In this document: one piece after another, positions 7,884 through 16,711 of the stretch
Layout of the letters: each line of letters opens with the position of its first letter
Numbering within the stretch: the first letter of the stretch is position 1
Assembly (NCBI GenBank): GCA_003222035.1
Contig: QHUS01000049.1
Location: forward strand, 1 to 64,000
DNA length: 64,000 bases
Direction of reading: 5' to 3'
DNA from: Gemmatimonadota bacterium
GTDB taxonomy: Bacteria; Gemmatimonadota; Gemmatimonadetes; Gemmatimonadales; GWC2-71-9
Position numbers and translations under genes: made by a program
The notes under the pieces: model-generated
Told to the model about the DNA's origin: nothing
Seen by the model: only the letters and a program-made list of their open reading frames with translations
The model's database searches: none

Positions 7884-9056
7884 ATGCACACCGCCCGACG
7901 CACCCACTCGTTCACCGAATCGGTGATTCGCGGCATGACCCGGCTCGCAAGCGAGCGCGGCGCCATCAATCTGGCTCAAGGGTTTCCGAACTTCCCTGCC
8001 CCGGACGCACTGAAAGAAGCCGCGGCGCGCGCGGTGCACGGCGACGTGAACCAGTATGCCATTACTTGGGGCGCCAAGCGTCTGCGGGATGCCCTCGCCC
8101 GGAAGTACGCGGAGTGGTACGGCATGACGGTGAACTCCGAGACCGACGTCACCGTCACCTGCGGCGCCACGGAAGCCATGGCCGCAGCCCTGCTCGCGAT
8201 CGTCGATCCCGGCGACGAAGTCATCGTGTTCGAGCCGTTCTACGAGAACTACGGGCCCGATGCCATTCTCTGCGGCGCCAAGCCGGTGTACGTGCCACTG
8301 GACACCACTCGGGAGCTCGACCTGGACCGTTTGGCCGCCGCGTTCTCCTCGCGGACGCGCGCCATCATCGTGTGCACGCCGAACAACCCAACGGGCCGGG
8401 TGCTGTCGCGACGCGAGCTGGAGGCGATCGCCGAGTTATGCCGCCGCCACGACGCCTACGCGGTGACGGACGAGATCTACGAGCACATCTATTACGAGGG
8501 TGAGCACGTGCCGCTCGCCACGCTCGACGGCATGCGCGAACGGACGATAACGATCAGCGGCGCGTCGAAGACGTTCAGTGTGACGGGCTGGCGGATCGGC
8601 ACGATCGTAGCGCCGCCCGACGCAACCGATGCCATCCGCAAGGTGCACGACTTCTTGACCGTGGGGGCCCCGGCACCGCTCCAAGAAGCCGTCGCCATCG
8701 GGCTCGAGACCCTGGGAGACGATTACTACCAGCGGCTGAAGCACGACTACCAGGCCCGTCGCGATCTCCTGTGCAAGGCGCTCGTCGACGCCGGGTTCCG
8801 CTGTACCCCGCCGCAAGGGGCGTACTACGTCCTGGCGGACCACTCCGCCCTCTCGGACCTCCCTGACGACGAATTCGCCTACTGGTTGACCAAGGAGATC
8901 GGCGTGGCGCCCGTGCCGGGGTCGAGTTTCTTCAGCCGACCCGAGCTCGGGCGACGGCTGGTTCGGTTCGCGTTCTGCAAGACGGAGGAGATGTTACGAG
9001 AAGCCGCGCGCCGGCTCGCGCAGGTCAAGCATCCCGCACGTCCGGTACGGGCGTAA
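7884..9056 (+). CDS. PLP-dependent class I/II aminotransferase
   Basis: 390 aa, normal for fold-type I aminotransferases. Motifs are INLAQGFPNFPAPDALKEAA near the N-terminus, VTCGATEAMAAALLA, PNNPTGRVLSR, VTDEIYEHIYYEG, and SGASKTFSVTGWRIG, in which Lys229 is the expected Schiff-base lysine. The GFPNFPAP and DQY/NQYAITWG-type patterns resemble the methionine/kynurenine aminotransferase (YbdL/KAT) group. The exact amino donor cannot be told from sequence alone. It starts 123 bp after the previous stop, and its last 32 bases overlap the convergent kinase gene. Confidence 0.92.
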   Translation: MHTARRTHSFTESVIRGMTRLASERGAINLAQGFPNFPAPDALKEAAARAVHGDVNQYAITWGAKRLRDALARKYAEWYGMTVNSETDVTVTCGATEAMAAALLAIVDPGDEVIVFEPFYENYGPDAILCGAKPVYVPLDTTRELDLDRLAAAFSSRTRAIIVCTPNNPTGRVLSRRELEAIAELCRRHDAYAVTDEIYEHIYYEGEHVPLATLDGMRERTITISGASKTFSVTGWRIGTIVAPPDATDAIRKVHDFLTVGAPAPLQEAVAIGLETLGDDYYQRLKHDYQARRDLLCKALVDAGFRCTPPQGAYYVLADHSALSDLPDDEFAYWLTKEIGVAPVPGSSFFSRPELGRRLVRFAFCKTEEMLREAARRLAQVKHPARPVRA

Positions 9057-10542
9057 TCGCCGGCGACAGCACAAGGGGTGAAACAACCGAGGCCGGTGGC
9101 GTATCCCGCCGCCGCGGCTCCCGCGGGCCCGCCAGGGCGAAGAGCCAGGCGCCGGGCAGCCCGCTCCAGAATCGTAATCGCCGCTCGCCCTTTGGGTCGG
9201 TGCGATGCTCCGTACGGGCCCGGGCGACTACAGCCGCGAGCAAAGCGGTGACCGCCGCGGCGCCGAACAGGCCGGGCATCCCCACCCTGCCGGCAAGCTC
9301 CGGGGTCCGCTCGATTCCCATTACGACGGCGGCGGCAGCGGCCAGACAGACGTAGCACAGCCGGCGCATGGCTCGCTCGAGCCGGGACGGCCCGTCCCCG
9401 TACAGGAACGCCAGCTCTTCGGCCCTGTGCGCGTGTTCGGCGCGCAGGGCGTCCACGAGGTCCTGACGTCCGTACCCCGTTTTGAGCAGCCGTCGCACGC
9501 GGGCGACCATGACCGCAATCGGCGCAGTCGCGATCAGTATTCCCCCCGCAAGCGCGGCGGCACGAGCCCGCAGGTCCTCCGGGCCAAGCAGCTGCAGGGC
9601 CAGCACGGGCAACGCGACGGCCGCGAGCGCGCCATAGATCAGCGCTGTGGTCGAGAGCTGACGCCCCTCCGTGACGAACGCGCGCACGGCGACGGCCGCC
9701 CGACGGTCGACGGCAGCGGCGATCGCGTCGGCGAGCTCCTCGCCGCTCGCATAGCGCGCCGCGGGATCCTTGGCGAGGCAGCGGTCGATGACGGCGGCCA
9801 GACGGGGAGGCACGCCGGGGGCGACTGAGGCGAGGGGGGGCGCAGGATCGCTCACCTGGCGCGCCAGCACGGCCATGTCGTCGCGGCCGGTGAACGGCAG
9901 CCCGCCGGAGAGCGCGAAATAGCCGACGATCCCGAGCGAGTAGAGGTCGCTGCGGGGACCCACGCGCTCACCCAGGACCTGTTCGGGGCTGATGAATTCG
10001 GCCGATCCCACCACCCGGTGCGGGCCCGTGGAGGTAGCGGTGCCTACCCGCGCGATGCCGAAATCCGATACCAAGGCGCGCCCTGTGGCCGGATCGAGCA
10101 GGATGTTGTCGGGCTTCACATCGCGATGCACGACGCCGCGGTCGTGGGCGTACCCCAGCGCCCGCGCGACTTCCTCGAGGAGCCGCGCCGCGGCGTCGCT
10201 CGTGAGCGGGCCCGAGTGGCGCACCCGCCGCCCCAGCGTCCCTCCCTCCACGTACGCCATCGCGAAAAACACGAAGTCCGCCACTTCGTGGACGTTGAAA
10301 ATAGGAACGATGCCCGGATGCGACAGCTGCGCCGCGGTGCGCGCTTCGCGCAGGAATCGCTCCCGGGCGGCAGGCTGGAGCGCGCGGTCGGGGGGCAGCA
10401 GCTTGATGGCCACGCGCCGCTCCAGGCGCAGCTCGCGGGCGAGGTAAACGAGGCCCATCCCGCCGTGTCCGAGGGGCCGCTCGACGACGTACCGCCCGGC
10501 GAGGGCGCGCTGGAACGCGGGAAGCAGCGGGTCCGAAGTCAC
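9025..10542 (-). CDS. Membrane-anchored Ser/Thr protein kinase (kinase 1)
   Basis: 505 aa. Residues about 17-280 are a Hanks-type kinase: glycine loop LGHGGMGLVYLA (24-35), Lys47 in VAIKLL, HRDVKPDN (139-146), DFG (160-162) and SPEQ in the activation segment, so it should be active. The C-terminal third holds two pairs of hydrophobic segments (about 298-345 and 400-440) separated by a conserved charged loop (KTGYGRQDLVDALRAEHAHR...FLYGDGPSRLERAMRRL). The same loop is found in the second kinase at 11580-13487. There are no PASTA or other known sensor domains. It lies downstream of the CPBP protease gene on the same strand. Its 3' end overlaps the convergent aminotransferase. Confidence 0.92.
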   Translation of the reverse strand: MTSDPLLPAFQRALAGRYVVERPLGHGGMGLVYLARELRLERRVAIKLLPPDRALQPAARERFLREARTAAQLSHPGIVPIFNVHEVADFVFFAMAYVEGGTLGRRVRHSGPLTSDAAARLLEEVARALGYAHDRGVVHRDVKPDNILLDPATGRALVSDFGIARVGTATSTGPHRVVGSAEFISPEQVLGERVGPRSDLYSLGIVGYFALSGGLPFTGRDDMAVLARQVSDPAPPLASVAPGVPPRLAAVIDRCLAKDPAARYASGEELADAIAAAVDRRAAVAVRAFVTEGRQLSTTALIYGALAAVALPVLALQLLGPEDLRARAAALAGGILIATAPIAVMVARVRRLLKTGYGRQDLVDALRAEHAHRAEELAFLYGDGPSRLERAMRRLCYVCLAAAAAVVMGIERTPELAGRVGMPGLFGAAAVTALLAAVVARARTEHRTDPKGERRLRFWSGLPGAWLFALAGPREPRRRDTPPASVVSPLVLSPAITPVPDVRDA

Positions 10543-10665
10543 GGGCCCAAGTACCCCGGGCTCACTACCGGAGGTTCCGCGCGGGTTGTGCGGTTCGCTC
10601 AGTTGCTCAGACGAAACCGTCGCCCGAACGGCGGGGTGGTGACGGAGGGCACGAACTTCCCGGTT

Positions 10666-11583
10666 TCATTCCGCGATGGAGTCCGCGGTCGCCGTTCGGT
10701 ACCTCCGATTGAACAGCACGAAGAGCGCCACAATGACGGGAAACACGAAGACACTGGCTTCGATCCCGCACGGGCCTCCCGTCAGCCAGGCCGGGCCATG
10801 ATAGGTCACGGCCAGCAGGTGTGAGTCGATGCTGCGCCCGCCGTTCCCCGTGTTCGGCGACGCGAACAGGACGAGGGCCGCATAATCGAACGCCGCGTGA
10901 AAACCCGCTGCGAACCACAAGCTCCCCAGCCGCCGCAACGTGAGACAGAGGAACAGCCCGATCAGCGTGACGCTCACGCCGTCCGCGAGCGTCTCCATGG
11001 GCTTGAAGAAATAGTGGAGGCCGCCGAACACGAGGGAGAGGGCTCCCGCCGCAGGCCAGAATTCGATTCCTTCCGCCAGGGTCACCAGCGGATACCCTCG
11101 GAACGCGAACTCCTCCGCCAGGCCCAATAGGGTCATGGCGGCGGCCCAGCCGAGCGTAGCCTGCCACAACGCCGCACCCGAGAGCGCCCAGCCGCCGAGT
11201 GAGACGCCGCCCGCGGCTCCGATGAGGGCGATGAGCCCAATCACCGCCCCGAGGCCCCACAGCGCGCCCTCCCAGAAGGGCCCGCGGAACGCCTCGCGCC
11301 AGGGCAGGCCATAGCCGCCAATGGGGCGGCGTTCGATGCGGGACATGATCGCCGCGGCCGAGAGCGTCACCACGATGCCCAACCCGCCCACCGACTCGGC
11401 GAGGAGGAACGCCGTGGGCGTCCACGCCTCGAGCTCCTGCACCCGCAGGACTTTGGTGACGATCAAGCCGAACGCGAGACCGATGATCCCGAACGCAAGC
11501 ACGAAAAAGATGAGCAACCGCCAGCCGGGCCGAATGCCACTCGGTCCCCGGAACACGGCCGCGATCCGGTCGCGCGTCGTCAC
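10666..11583 (-). CDS. CPBP-family intramembrane protease (CAAX protease-like)
   Basis: 305 aa with about eight hydrophobic segments. It carries the family's glutamate motif LGLAEEFAFRGYP (Glu pair near residue 155) and the histidine motif VFGGLHYFFKP; both are required in active Rce1/CPBP proteases. It starts with GTG, overlapping the stop of the upstream kinase by four bases (GTGA at 11580-11583), so translation is probably coupled. The kinase 1 gene follows 123 bp downstream. Bacterial members cleave membrane peptides or prenylated-like substrates; the substrate here is unknown, but the position between two membrane kinases is suggestive. Confidence 0.88.
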   Translation of the reverse strand: MTTRDRIAAVFRGPSGIRPGWRLLIFFVLAFGIIGLAFGLIVTKVLRVQELEAWTPTAFLLAESVGGLGIVVTLSAAAIMSRIERRPIGGYGLPWREAFRGPFWEGALWGLGAVIGLIALIGAAGGVSLGGWALSGAALWQATLGWAAAMTLLGLAEEFAFRGYPLVTLAEGIEFWPAAGALSLVFGGLHYFFKPMETLADGVSVTLIGLFLCLTLRRLGSLWFAAGFHAAFDYAALVLFASPNTGNGGRSIDSHLLAVTYHGPAWLTGGPCGIEASVFVFPVIVALFVLFNRRYRTATADSIAE

Positions 11584-13487
11584 CGCAGCTCCTCTTCGAT
11601 TTCCCGCCGCCCTTCGAGCAGCAGATCTATCTCGCCCGCCACTTCACGCGCGAGGCCCAGGTCGGTGGTGAGGCTCTGCACGCTACCAGACCCGGCGCGC
11701 AGGCGCAGCAGGTTCAGCCGGATCGTCTCCAGCGCTTTCACCGCGTCGCCCAGGCGCTGCTGGACGCGGTCCCGTTCGGTAATCAGGTCGGTCACGATCC
11801 GATCGTGCCTCGCCGTCACGGCGTCGCTGGCGAGCGTCCCGGGCGCCGTCTCCGTTCCCCCGAGCGCATCGTGGAGCTCTTCGAGGCGCAGCCGCATTCG
11901 TTGAGCGTCCTGCTCCAGGCGCCGGACCACGTCCGGCAGGTCCTTGAGCTGATGGCGCGCGTCGCGGGGCAGTTCCTCGAACAGCTGCTCCGCCGCCATC
12001 GCGAGCGCCAGCTCGGTGGGTCGGTGGGTGGCGGGCGGCGGCAGCGATTTCATGGCCACGAATAAGCGCGCGATGCGGAACAACAGTCGCCCGACGGGTC
12101 CCTGCCACAGCCGAGACCAGATGCGGGTGTCGAGGTCGATACGACGTTGCAGGCGCACCAGCGCCATGAAACCGGTCACGAGGGCGCCGGAGAGGGACCA
12201 CCCGAATATCTGCGCCAACGTCCTGTCCCATTGATACAGGAACGGGGTGCCGAACAGAAAGAATCCGCTCAGCGTGGCGATCGCCAAGCCGCCGCCCGTG
12301 AGCAACCGCAGGACACGTTCGTAGAGCGACGGGGCTCGGCCGTACTCGAAAACCCGCTCCTCGCGCCCGTGCTCGAACTCGGCGCGGAACGCGACGCCCA
12401 GCTCCTCCGGCCCGAACCCTGAGGCCAGGAACCGCCTGGCGCGGCCGACCAGAATTCCAAATGGCACCACCGTGACCGCTGCCGCGAACGTCCACATCGC
12501 CGCCGCCCCACTCGGACGGAAGAACGACGCGACAAAGGTCATCATGAACGGGATCGAGAACACATAGATCAGCCCACCCACGCCACCCAGCCTGGCGTTG
12601 CGCTTGACGAACACCCGCAGCCCCACCGGCAGCTCGCGGCGCTGCTCGAGGGCCACGCCGAGCTGCTCGGCGAGCGCCTCCCCGGTCTGCGGCCGCTCCG
12701 CCGGATCCTTCGCGAGGCAGCGGTCGATCGCCACCGCGAGGCGCCGGGGCACGCCGGCGACGCCCGCAAGGGGCGGCGCGGGCTCGGCCACCTGCTTGGC
12801 GAGCACGTCCGTCGCCTTCTCGGCTTCGAAGGGCAGCTTCCCCGACAGGGCGTAGTAGCCGACCACGCCGAGTGCGTAGAGGTCACTGCGGGCGTCTACG
12901 TGCTCGCCCAGCGCCTGCTCGGGGCTCATGAACTCGGGCGTCCCGATCACCTCGCCCCCGTCGAGCCCCGCAGCGCCACGCACCAGACCAGCGATCCCGA
13001 AATCCGCCACCAGCGCCCGCCCGCTCCCGTCTTCCAGCATGATGTTGTCCGGCTTCACGTCGCGGTGCACGAGCCCCTGCGAGTGCGCGTAGGCGAGCGC
13101 CCACGCGACCTCCCGCAGCACGCGGCCCGCGTCGGAAGGTGGCAGCGGCCCGCGCCGCCGGACCCGCTCCGTGAGCGTCTCCCCGGCGATGTAGGCCATG
13201 GCGAAGAAGACGAAGGCGTCCACCTCGTCCACTGCGAAGATCGGGATGATGTGCGGGTGACTGAACTTCGCCGCGGTGCGTGCTTCGCGCAGGAATCGCT
13301 CGCGCAGGCGGCCGTCACGCGCCCGACCGGGCGGCAGTAGCTTGATCGCCACCAGTCGGTCGAGCCGCACTTCCCGCGCAAGGTATACAATGCCCATTCC
13401 GCCGCGGCCCAGTTCCCGCTCGAGCGAGTAGCGGCCCGCGAGCGCGGACTGGAAGTCGAGGAAGAGTTGATCGGGCCGGTCGGGCAT
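11580..13487 (-). CDS. Membrane-anchored Ser/Thr protein kinase with coiled-coil tail (kinase 2)
   Basis: 635 aa. The kinase domain covers about 20-285: LGRGGMGIVYLA, Lys49 in VAIKLL, HRDVKPDN (141-148), DFG (162-164) and SPEQ. After it come hydrophobic segments (about 305-350), the loop ASGFGPEELGVAFRAEFEHGREE...YGRAPSLYERVLRLL shared with kinase 1, and two more hydrophobic segments. The last 150 residues are charged and heptad-like (QHQLKDLPDVVRRLEQDAQ-type sequence, then LITERDRVQQRLGDAVKALE), probably a cytoplasmic coiled coil for oligomerisation. It is first in a three-gene operon: kinase 2, CPBP protease, kinase 1. Confidence 0.92.
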   Translation of the reverse strand: MPDRPDQLFLDFQSALAGRYSLERELGRGGMGIVYLAREVRLDRLVAIKLLPPGRARDGRLRERFLREARTAAKFSHPHIIPIFAVDEVDAFVFFAMAYIAGETLTERVRRRGPLPPSDAGRVLREVAWALAYAHSQGLVHRDVKPDNIMLEDGSGRALVADFGIAGLVRGAAGLDGGEVIGTPEFMSPEQALGEHVDARSDLYALGVVGYYALSGKLPFEAEKATDVLAKQVAEPAPPLAGVAGVPRRLAVAIDRCLAKDPAERPQTGEALAEQLGVALEQRRELPVGLRVFVKRNARLGGVGGLIYVFSIPFMMTFVASFFRPSGAAAMWTFAAAVTVVPFGILVGRARRFLASGFGPEELGVAFRAEFEHGREERVFEYGRAPSLYERVLRLLTGGGLAIATLSGFFLFGTPFLYQWDRTLAQIFGWSLSGALVTGFMALVRLQRRIDLDTRIWSRLWQGPVGRLLFRIARLFVAMKSLPPPATHRPTELALAMAAEQLFEELPRDARHQLKDLPDVVRRLEQDAQRMRLRLEELHDALGGTETAPGTLASDAVTARHDRIVTDLITERDRVQQRLGDAVKALETIRLNLLRLRAGSGSVQSLTTDLGLAREVAGEIDLLLEGRREIEEELR

Positions 13488-13509
13488 GGAAGGATGGTAC
13501 TGAGAGGAT

Positions 13510-13559
13510 GTAGAGGACGGTAGAAGACGGTAGAGGATATAGAGGAGGTGAGCCTCTAT
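13510..13559. repeat. 10-bp tandem repeat with small inverted repeat
   Basis: The unit GTAGAGGACG recurs about three and a half times from 13510 with small changes, then ATAGAGG (13539-13545) pairs with CCTCTAT (13553-13559). It sits in the 107-bp gap between the divergent kinase 2 and OPT transporter genes, so it may overlap promoter or leader sequence. Confidence 0.6.
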
Positions 13560-13594
13560 CGCCCGCTACCGCCCTGCTTCAAATTCTGCCGCCT

Positions 13595-15766
13595 ATGCCC
13601 GACCACCAACCCTACGTTCCGGCGTCGCAGTCGCCGCCCGAGCTCACAGCCCGGGCCCTGATTCTGGGGGTCCTGCTCGGCTTGATCTTCAGCGCGTCGA
13701 GCGTCTACCTCGCGCTCAAGATCGGGCTCACGGTGAGCTCGTCGATCCCGATCGCGGTCTTGTCCATCACGATCTTCCGCGCGCTCGGCCGGACGTCGAT
13801 CCTGGAAAACAACATCGTTCAAACGACCGGGTCGGCCAGCGATTCCGTGGCCGCCGGCGTCGTGTTCACGATCCCGGCGATCCTTCTGATGGGTTATGAC
13901 CTCGAGATCGGTCGCGTGGCCGTGCTGGCGACGGCGGGCGGATTGATGGGCATCCTGATGATGATCCCGCTCCGCCGGGCGCTGATCGTGAAAGAGCACG
14001 ACACGCTGGTGTATCCGGAAGGCACGGCCTGTGCGGAGGTGCTGATCGCGGGGGAGGAGCGCGGCCTGCAGGCCAAGCGCGTGTTCCAGGCGTTCGGCGT
14101 GGGCTTCGTCTACAAGTTCCTCCAGGCGGGGCTTAAGTTCTGGCCGGACGTACCGGGCAAGGCGCTCGGCTTCTACCCCGGCGCCGCGGTGTTCACCGAG
14201 ACATCGCCGGAGCTGATGGGGGTGGGCTACATCATCGGCCCCCGCATCGCCGGCTACCTGTTCGCCGGCGGGTGCTTCGCGTATCTCGTGCTCGCCCCCG
14301 CCATCAAGCTCGTCGGGTCAGGGCTCACGGAGCCGTTCGGGTTTCCGGCCGTAAAGCTGATCCGCGACATGAGCCCCGGCGAAATCCGCGCCAGCTTCGT
14401 CTTCTACATCGGCGCGGGCGCCGTTGCATCGGCCGGCATCATCGCCCTGGCACGGTCCCTCCCGACCATCATGAGCTCGTTCTCCTCGAGCCTCAAGGAC
14501 CTGCGGGACTCACGCATGGGCCAGGCCATGACCCGACTCCGCACCGAGGATGATCTGCCGATCTCTCTCACGGTGGGCGGCTCACTGGCTCTGGCGATCG
14601 TGCTGACCCTGCTCCCCCAGCTGGGTGTCAACCTGCTCGGCGCTGTGCTCATCCTGATCTTCGGATTCTTCTTCGCAACCGTGTCCTCCCGCGTCACCGG
14701 GCAGATCGGCTCATCCGCGAACCCGATCTCCGGCATGACCATCGCCGCCTTGCTCGGGACGTGCCTGATCTTCGTCGCCATCGGCTGGACCGGCGTGGAT
14801 CACCGCGTCCAGGCCATCTCGATCGCTGCCGTCGTCGCGGTCGCGACGGCGAACGCCGGGAACACGTCCCAGGACCTGAAGACCGGCTTCCTCGTGGGCG
14901 CCACGCCCCGCCGCCAGCAGATTGCGATTCTGGTCGGCGGCCTCGGCTCCGCGCTGGTGGTGGGATGGACCCTCACGCTGCTCAACCGCGCCTACACGTA
15001 CCCCGTGCCCGAGACTCACCCCCACTTCAGCGAACAGGCGCTGACGTCCTCCACCAGCGGGCGGGCAGCGGTCGAGGTCCGCCCCGAGACGATGTCGGGC
15101 TTCCGGATCGCCGGGACCGATTCGGTGGACCGCGCGACCTATCAGGTCGCCCGCGTCTACGTGATCACCGAAGGTGTCGCCGCCGGTAAGTACCTGATGG
15201 ACCCCGCGACGAGAGAGCTGCGCTACGTGCTCGACCCTGGCATCGGCGGCCGGGTCCACGAGTATCACGGCAAGACTATTCCGCGTCTCGACTCCCCGAA
15301 GGCCACCATCATGGCCCTCATCACGGATGGCATCCTCACCCACAGGCTGCCGTGGGTGCTGGTGCTGCTCGGGGTGTTCCTGACCATCGCGATCGAGCTG
15401 ATGGGGGTTCAGGCGCTGCCAGTGGCGGTCGGCGTGTACCTGCCGATTTCCACCTCCTCCGCGATGTTCGCCGGTGGCGTGATCCGGTGGCTGATCGAGC
15501 GCCGGGCCCAGGCCCAGCAGCAATCGATCGCCGAGGTCGAGTCCGGGCCCGGCGTGCTGTTCTCGAGCGGCCTGATCGCGGGCGGCGCGATTTGCGGGAT
15601 CGTGCTAGCGGGGATCGCCGGTGTGCTCGGTTCGGCGGACGCGCTGGCCGAGAAGGTCGCGGTGTTCCACGCGCTCGGCGGCCTGGCCCAGTCGAACGTG
15701 CTCGCCTACGGACTGTTCGTGCTGCTTGGCGTGCTGCTGTATCAAGTCGGCATGCGCCCGCAGTGA
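13595..15766 (+). CDS. OPT-family oligopeptide/metal-chelate transporter
   Basis: 723 aa polytopic membrane protein, typical length for bacterial OPT transporters. It has many hydrophobic segments, beginning with PPELTARALILGVLLGLIFSASSVYLALKIGLTVSSSIPIAVL, which matches the OPT N-terminus, followed by ENNIVQTTGSASDSVAAGVVFTIPA and the conserved GSSANPISGMT. A soluble insertion lies at about 460-560 (between the TYPVPETHPHF and KTIPRLDSPKATIMA segments). The family moves small peptides or metal chelates by proton symport; the substrate cannot be assigned. It is divergent from kinase 2 and 75 bp before the next gene. Confidence 0.92.
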   Translation: MPDHQPYVPASQSPPELTARALILGVLLGLIFSASSVYLALKIGLTVSSSIPIAVLSITIFRALGRTSILENNIVQTTGSASDSVAAGVVFTIPAILLMGYDLEIGRVAVLATAGGLMGILMMIPLRRALIVKEHDTLVYPEGTACAEVLIAGEERGLQAKRVFQAFGVGFVYKFLQAGLKFWPDVPGKALGFYPGAAVFTETSPELMGVGYIIGPRIAGYLFAGGCFAYLVLAPAIKLVGSGLTEPFGFPAVKLIRDMSPGEIRASFVFYIGAGAVASAGIIALARSLPTIMSSFSSSLKDLRDSRMGQAMTRLRTEDDLPISLTVGGSLALAIVLTLLPQLGVNLLGAVLILIFGFFFATVSSRVTGQIGSSANPISGMTIAALLGTCLIFVAIGWTGVDHRVQAISIAAVVAVATANAGNTSQDLKTGFLVGATPRRQQIAILVGGLGSALVVGWTLTLLNRAYTYPVPETHPHFSEQALTSSTSGRAAVEVRPETMSGFRIAGTDSVDRATYQVARVYVITEGVAAGKYLMDPATRELRYVLDPGIGGRVHEYHGKTIPRLDSPKATIMALITDGILTHRLPWVLVLLGVFLTIAIELMGVQALPVAVGVYLPISTSSAMFAGGVIRWLIERRAQAQQQSIAEVESGPGVLFSSGLIAGGAICGIVLAGIAGVLGSADALAEKVAVFHALGGLAQSNVLAYGLFVLLGVLLYQVGMRPQ

Positions 15767-15841
15767 CGACCGCATCGACGGTGTAGGGGCGCGCGGTGGT
15801 GCGGCTCTACATTTCATCATGCTCACTTCGCGAGTCGCGTG

Positions 15842-16711
15842 ATGCGCATTGTGTCCCTGCTACCCGCCGCCACCGAGATCGTAGCGGCGCTCGGCGCCAT
15901 GGGCCGGCTGGTCGGCGTCTCCCACGAATGCGACTTCCCGCCCGAGGTGCGCTTGCTCCCGCGCGTCACGCGCACCAACCTCGATCCGGCGCTTTCGTCC
16001 GGTGCCATAGACGCGGCCATGGCGGACGCGAAGCGGACCGGCGTCTCACCCGTCGAGGTGGACGTCAACCTCGTGGCGCACCTGCGTCCCGACCTGCTGC
16101 TCGGGCAGTCGGTTTGCGATGTCTGCGCCGTCGGCCAGGACGACCTGGCGCGCATCGTCTCGACCCTCATGCCCACGCCGTGGGTGGTGACCCTCCACGC
16201 CCATACGCTGGAGCAGGTGTTCGAGGACATCCGCAAAGTGGGCGAAGCCCTGGAGCTGCGCGACGAGGCGGAGGAGCTCGAAGCGGGCATGCGCTACCGG
16301 CTCAGGCGTGTCGAGGCGCGGGTCGCGGAGCGCGCCGTAGGAGCGCAGCAGGTTGCGCCGCCTCGGGTTCTCGTGCTGGAGTGGCTCGATCCACCCTACG
16401 TGGCAGGCCACTGGGTTCCGGAACTGGTGACATTAGCGGGCGGGCAGGACGTGGCCGCCACCCCAGGCGAGCCGTCCCGTCCCCGACCCTGGGAAGAGCT
16501 CGCGACACTCGCCCCCGACCTGGTGGTGGTGGCGCCCTGCGGGTTCGAGGTAGAGCGTGCCCGAACCGAACTCGCCGCCGTTGCCCGGCGGGACGCGCCC
16601 GCAGTGCTCGCCCGGCGCATCGAGTTTCTCGACGGCAATGCCTACACTTCCCGTCCGGGGCCCCGGCTTGTGGATGCGGCGGAGACACTGGCGCGGTTGA
16701 TAATCGGATGA
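15842..16711 (+). CDS. BtuF-like cobalamin/metal-chelate binding protein
   Basis: 289 aa from ATG at 15842; GTG at 15839 would add one residue. It matches the periplasmic-binding fold of the BtuF/FepB group: RIVSLLPAATEIVAALGAMGRLVGVSHECDFP at the N-terminus (broken here by the usual pattern ATEI..ALG...VGVS.ECD), LRPDLLLGQSVCDVCAV, LHAHTLEQVFEDI, VLVLEWLDPPYVAGHWVPEL, and RIEFLDGNAYTSRPGPR at the end. No signal peptide is evident, as in several cytosolic-looking homologs annotated cobalamin-binding. No permease or ATPase is adjacent. It is first in a run of four plus-strand genes and overlaps the next by four bases (ATGA). Confidence 0.85.
   Translation: MRIVSLLPAATEIVAALGAMGRLVGVSHECDFPPEVRLLPRVTRTNLDPALSSGAIDAAMADAKRTGVSPVEVDVNLVAHLRPDLLLGQSVCDVCAVGQDDLARIVSTLMPTPWVVTLHAHTLEQVFEDIRKVGEALELRDEAEELEAGMRYRLRRVEARVAERAVGAQQVAPPRVLVLEWLDPPYVAGHWVPELVTLAGGQDVAATPGEPSRPRPWEELATLAPDLVVVAPCGFEVERARTELAAVARRDAPAVLARRIEFLDGNAYTSRPGPRLVDAAETLARLIIG

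Noticed and set aside
15842-16711. A complete vitamin B12 importer.
   Set aside because: Only the binding-protein-like gene is present; BtuC and BtuD are not adjacent, and I saw no cobalamin riboswitch before it.
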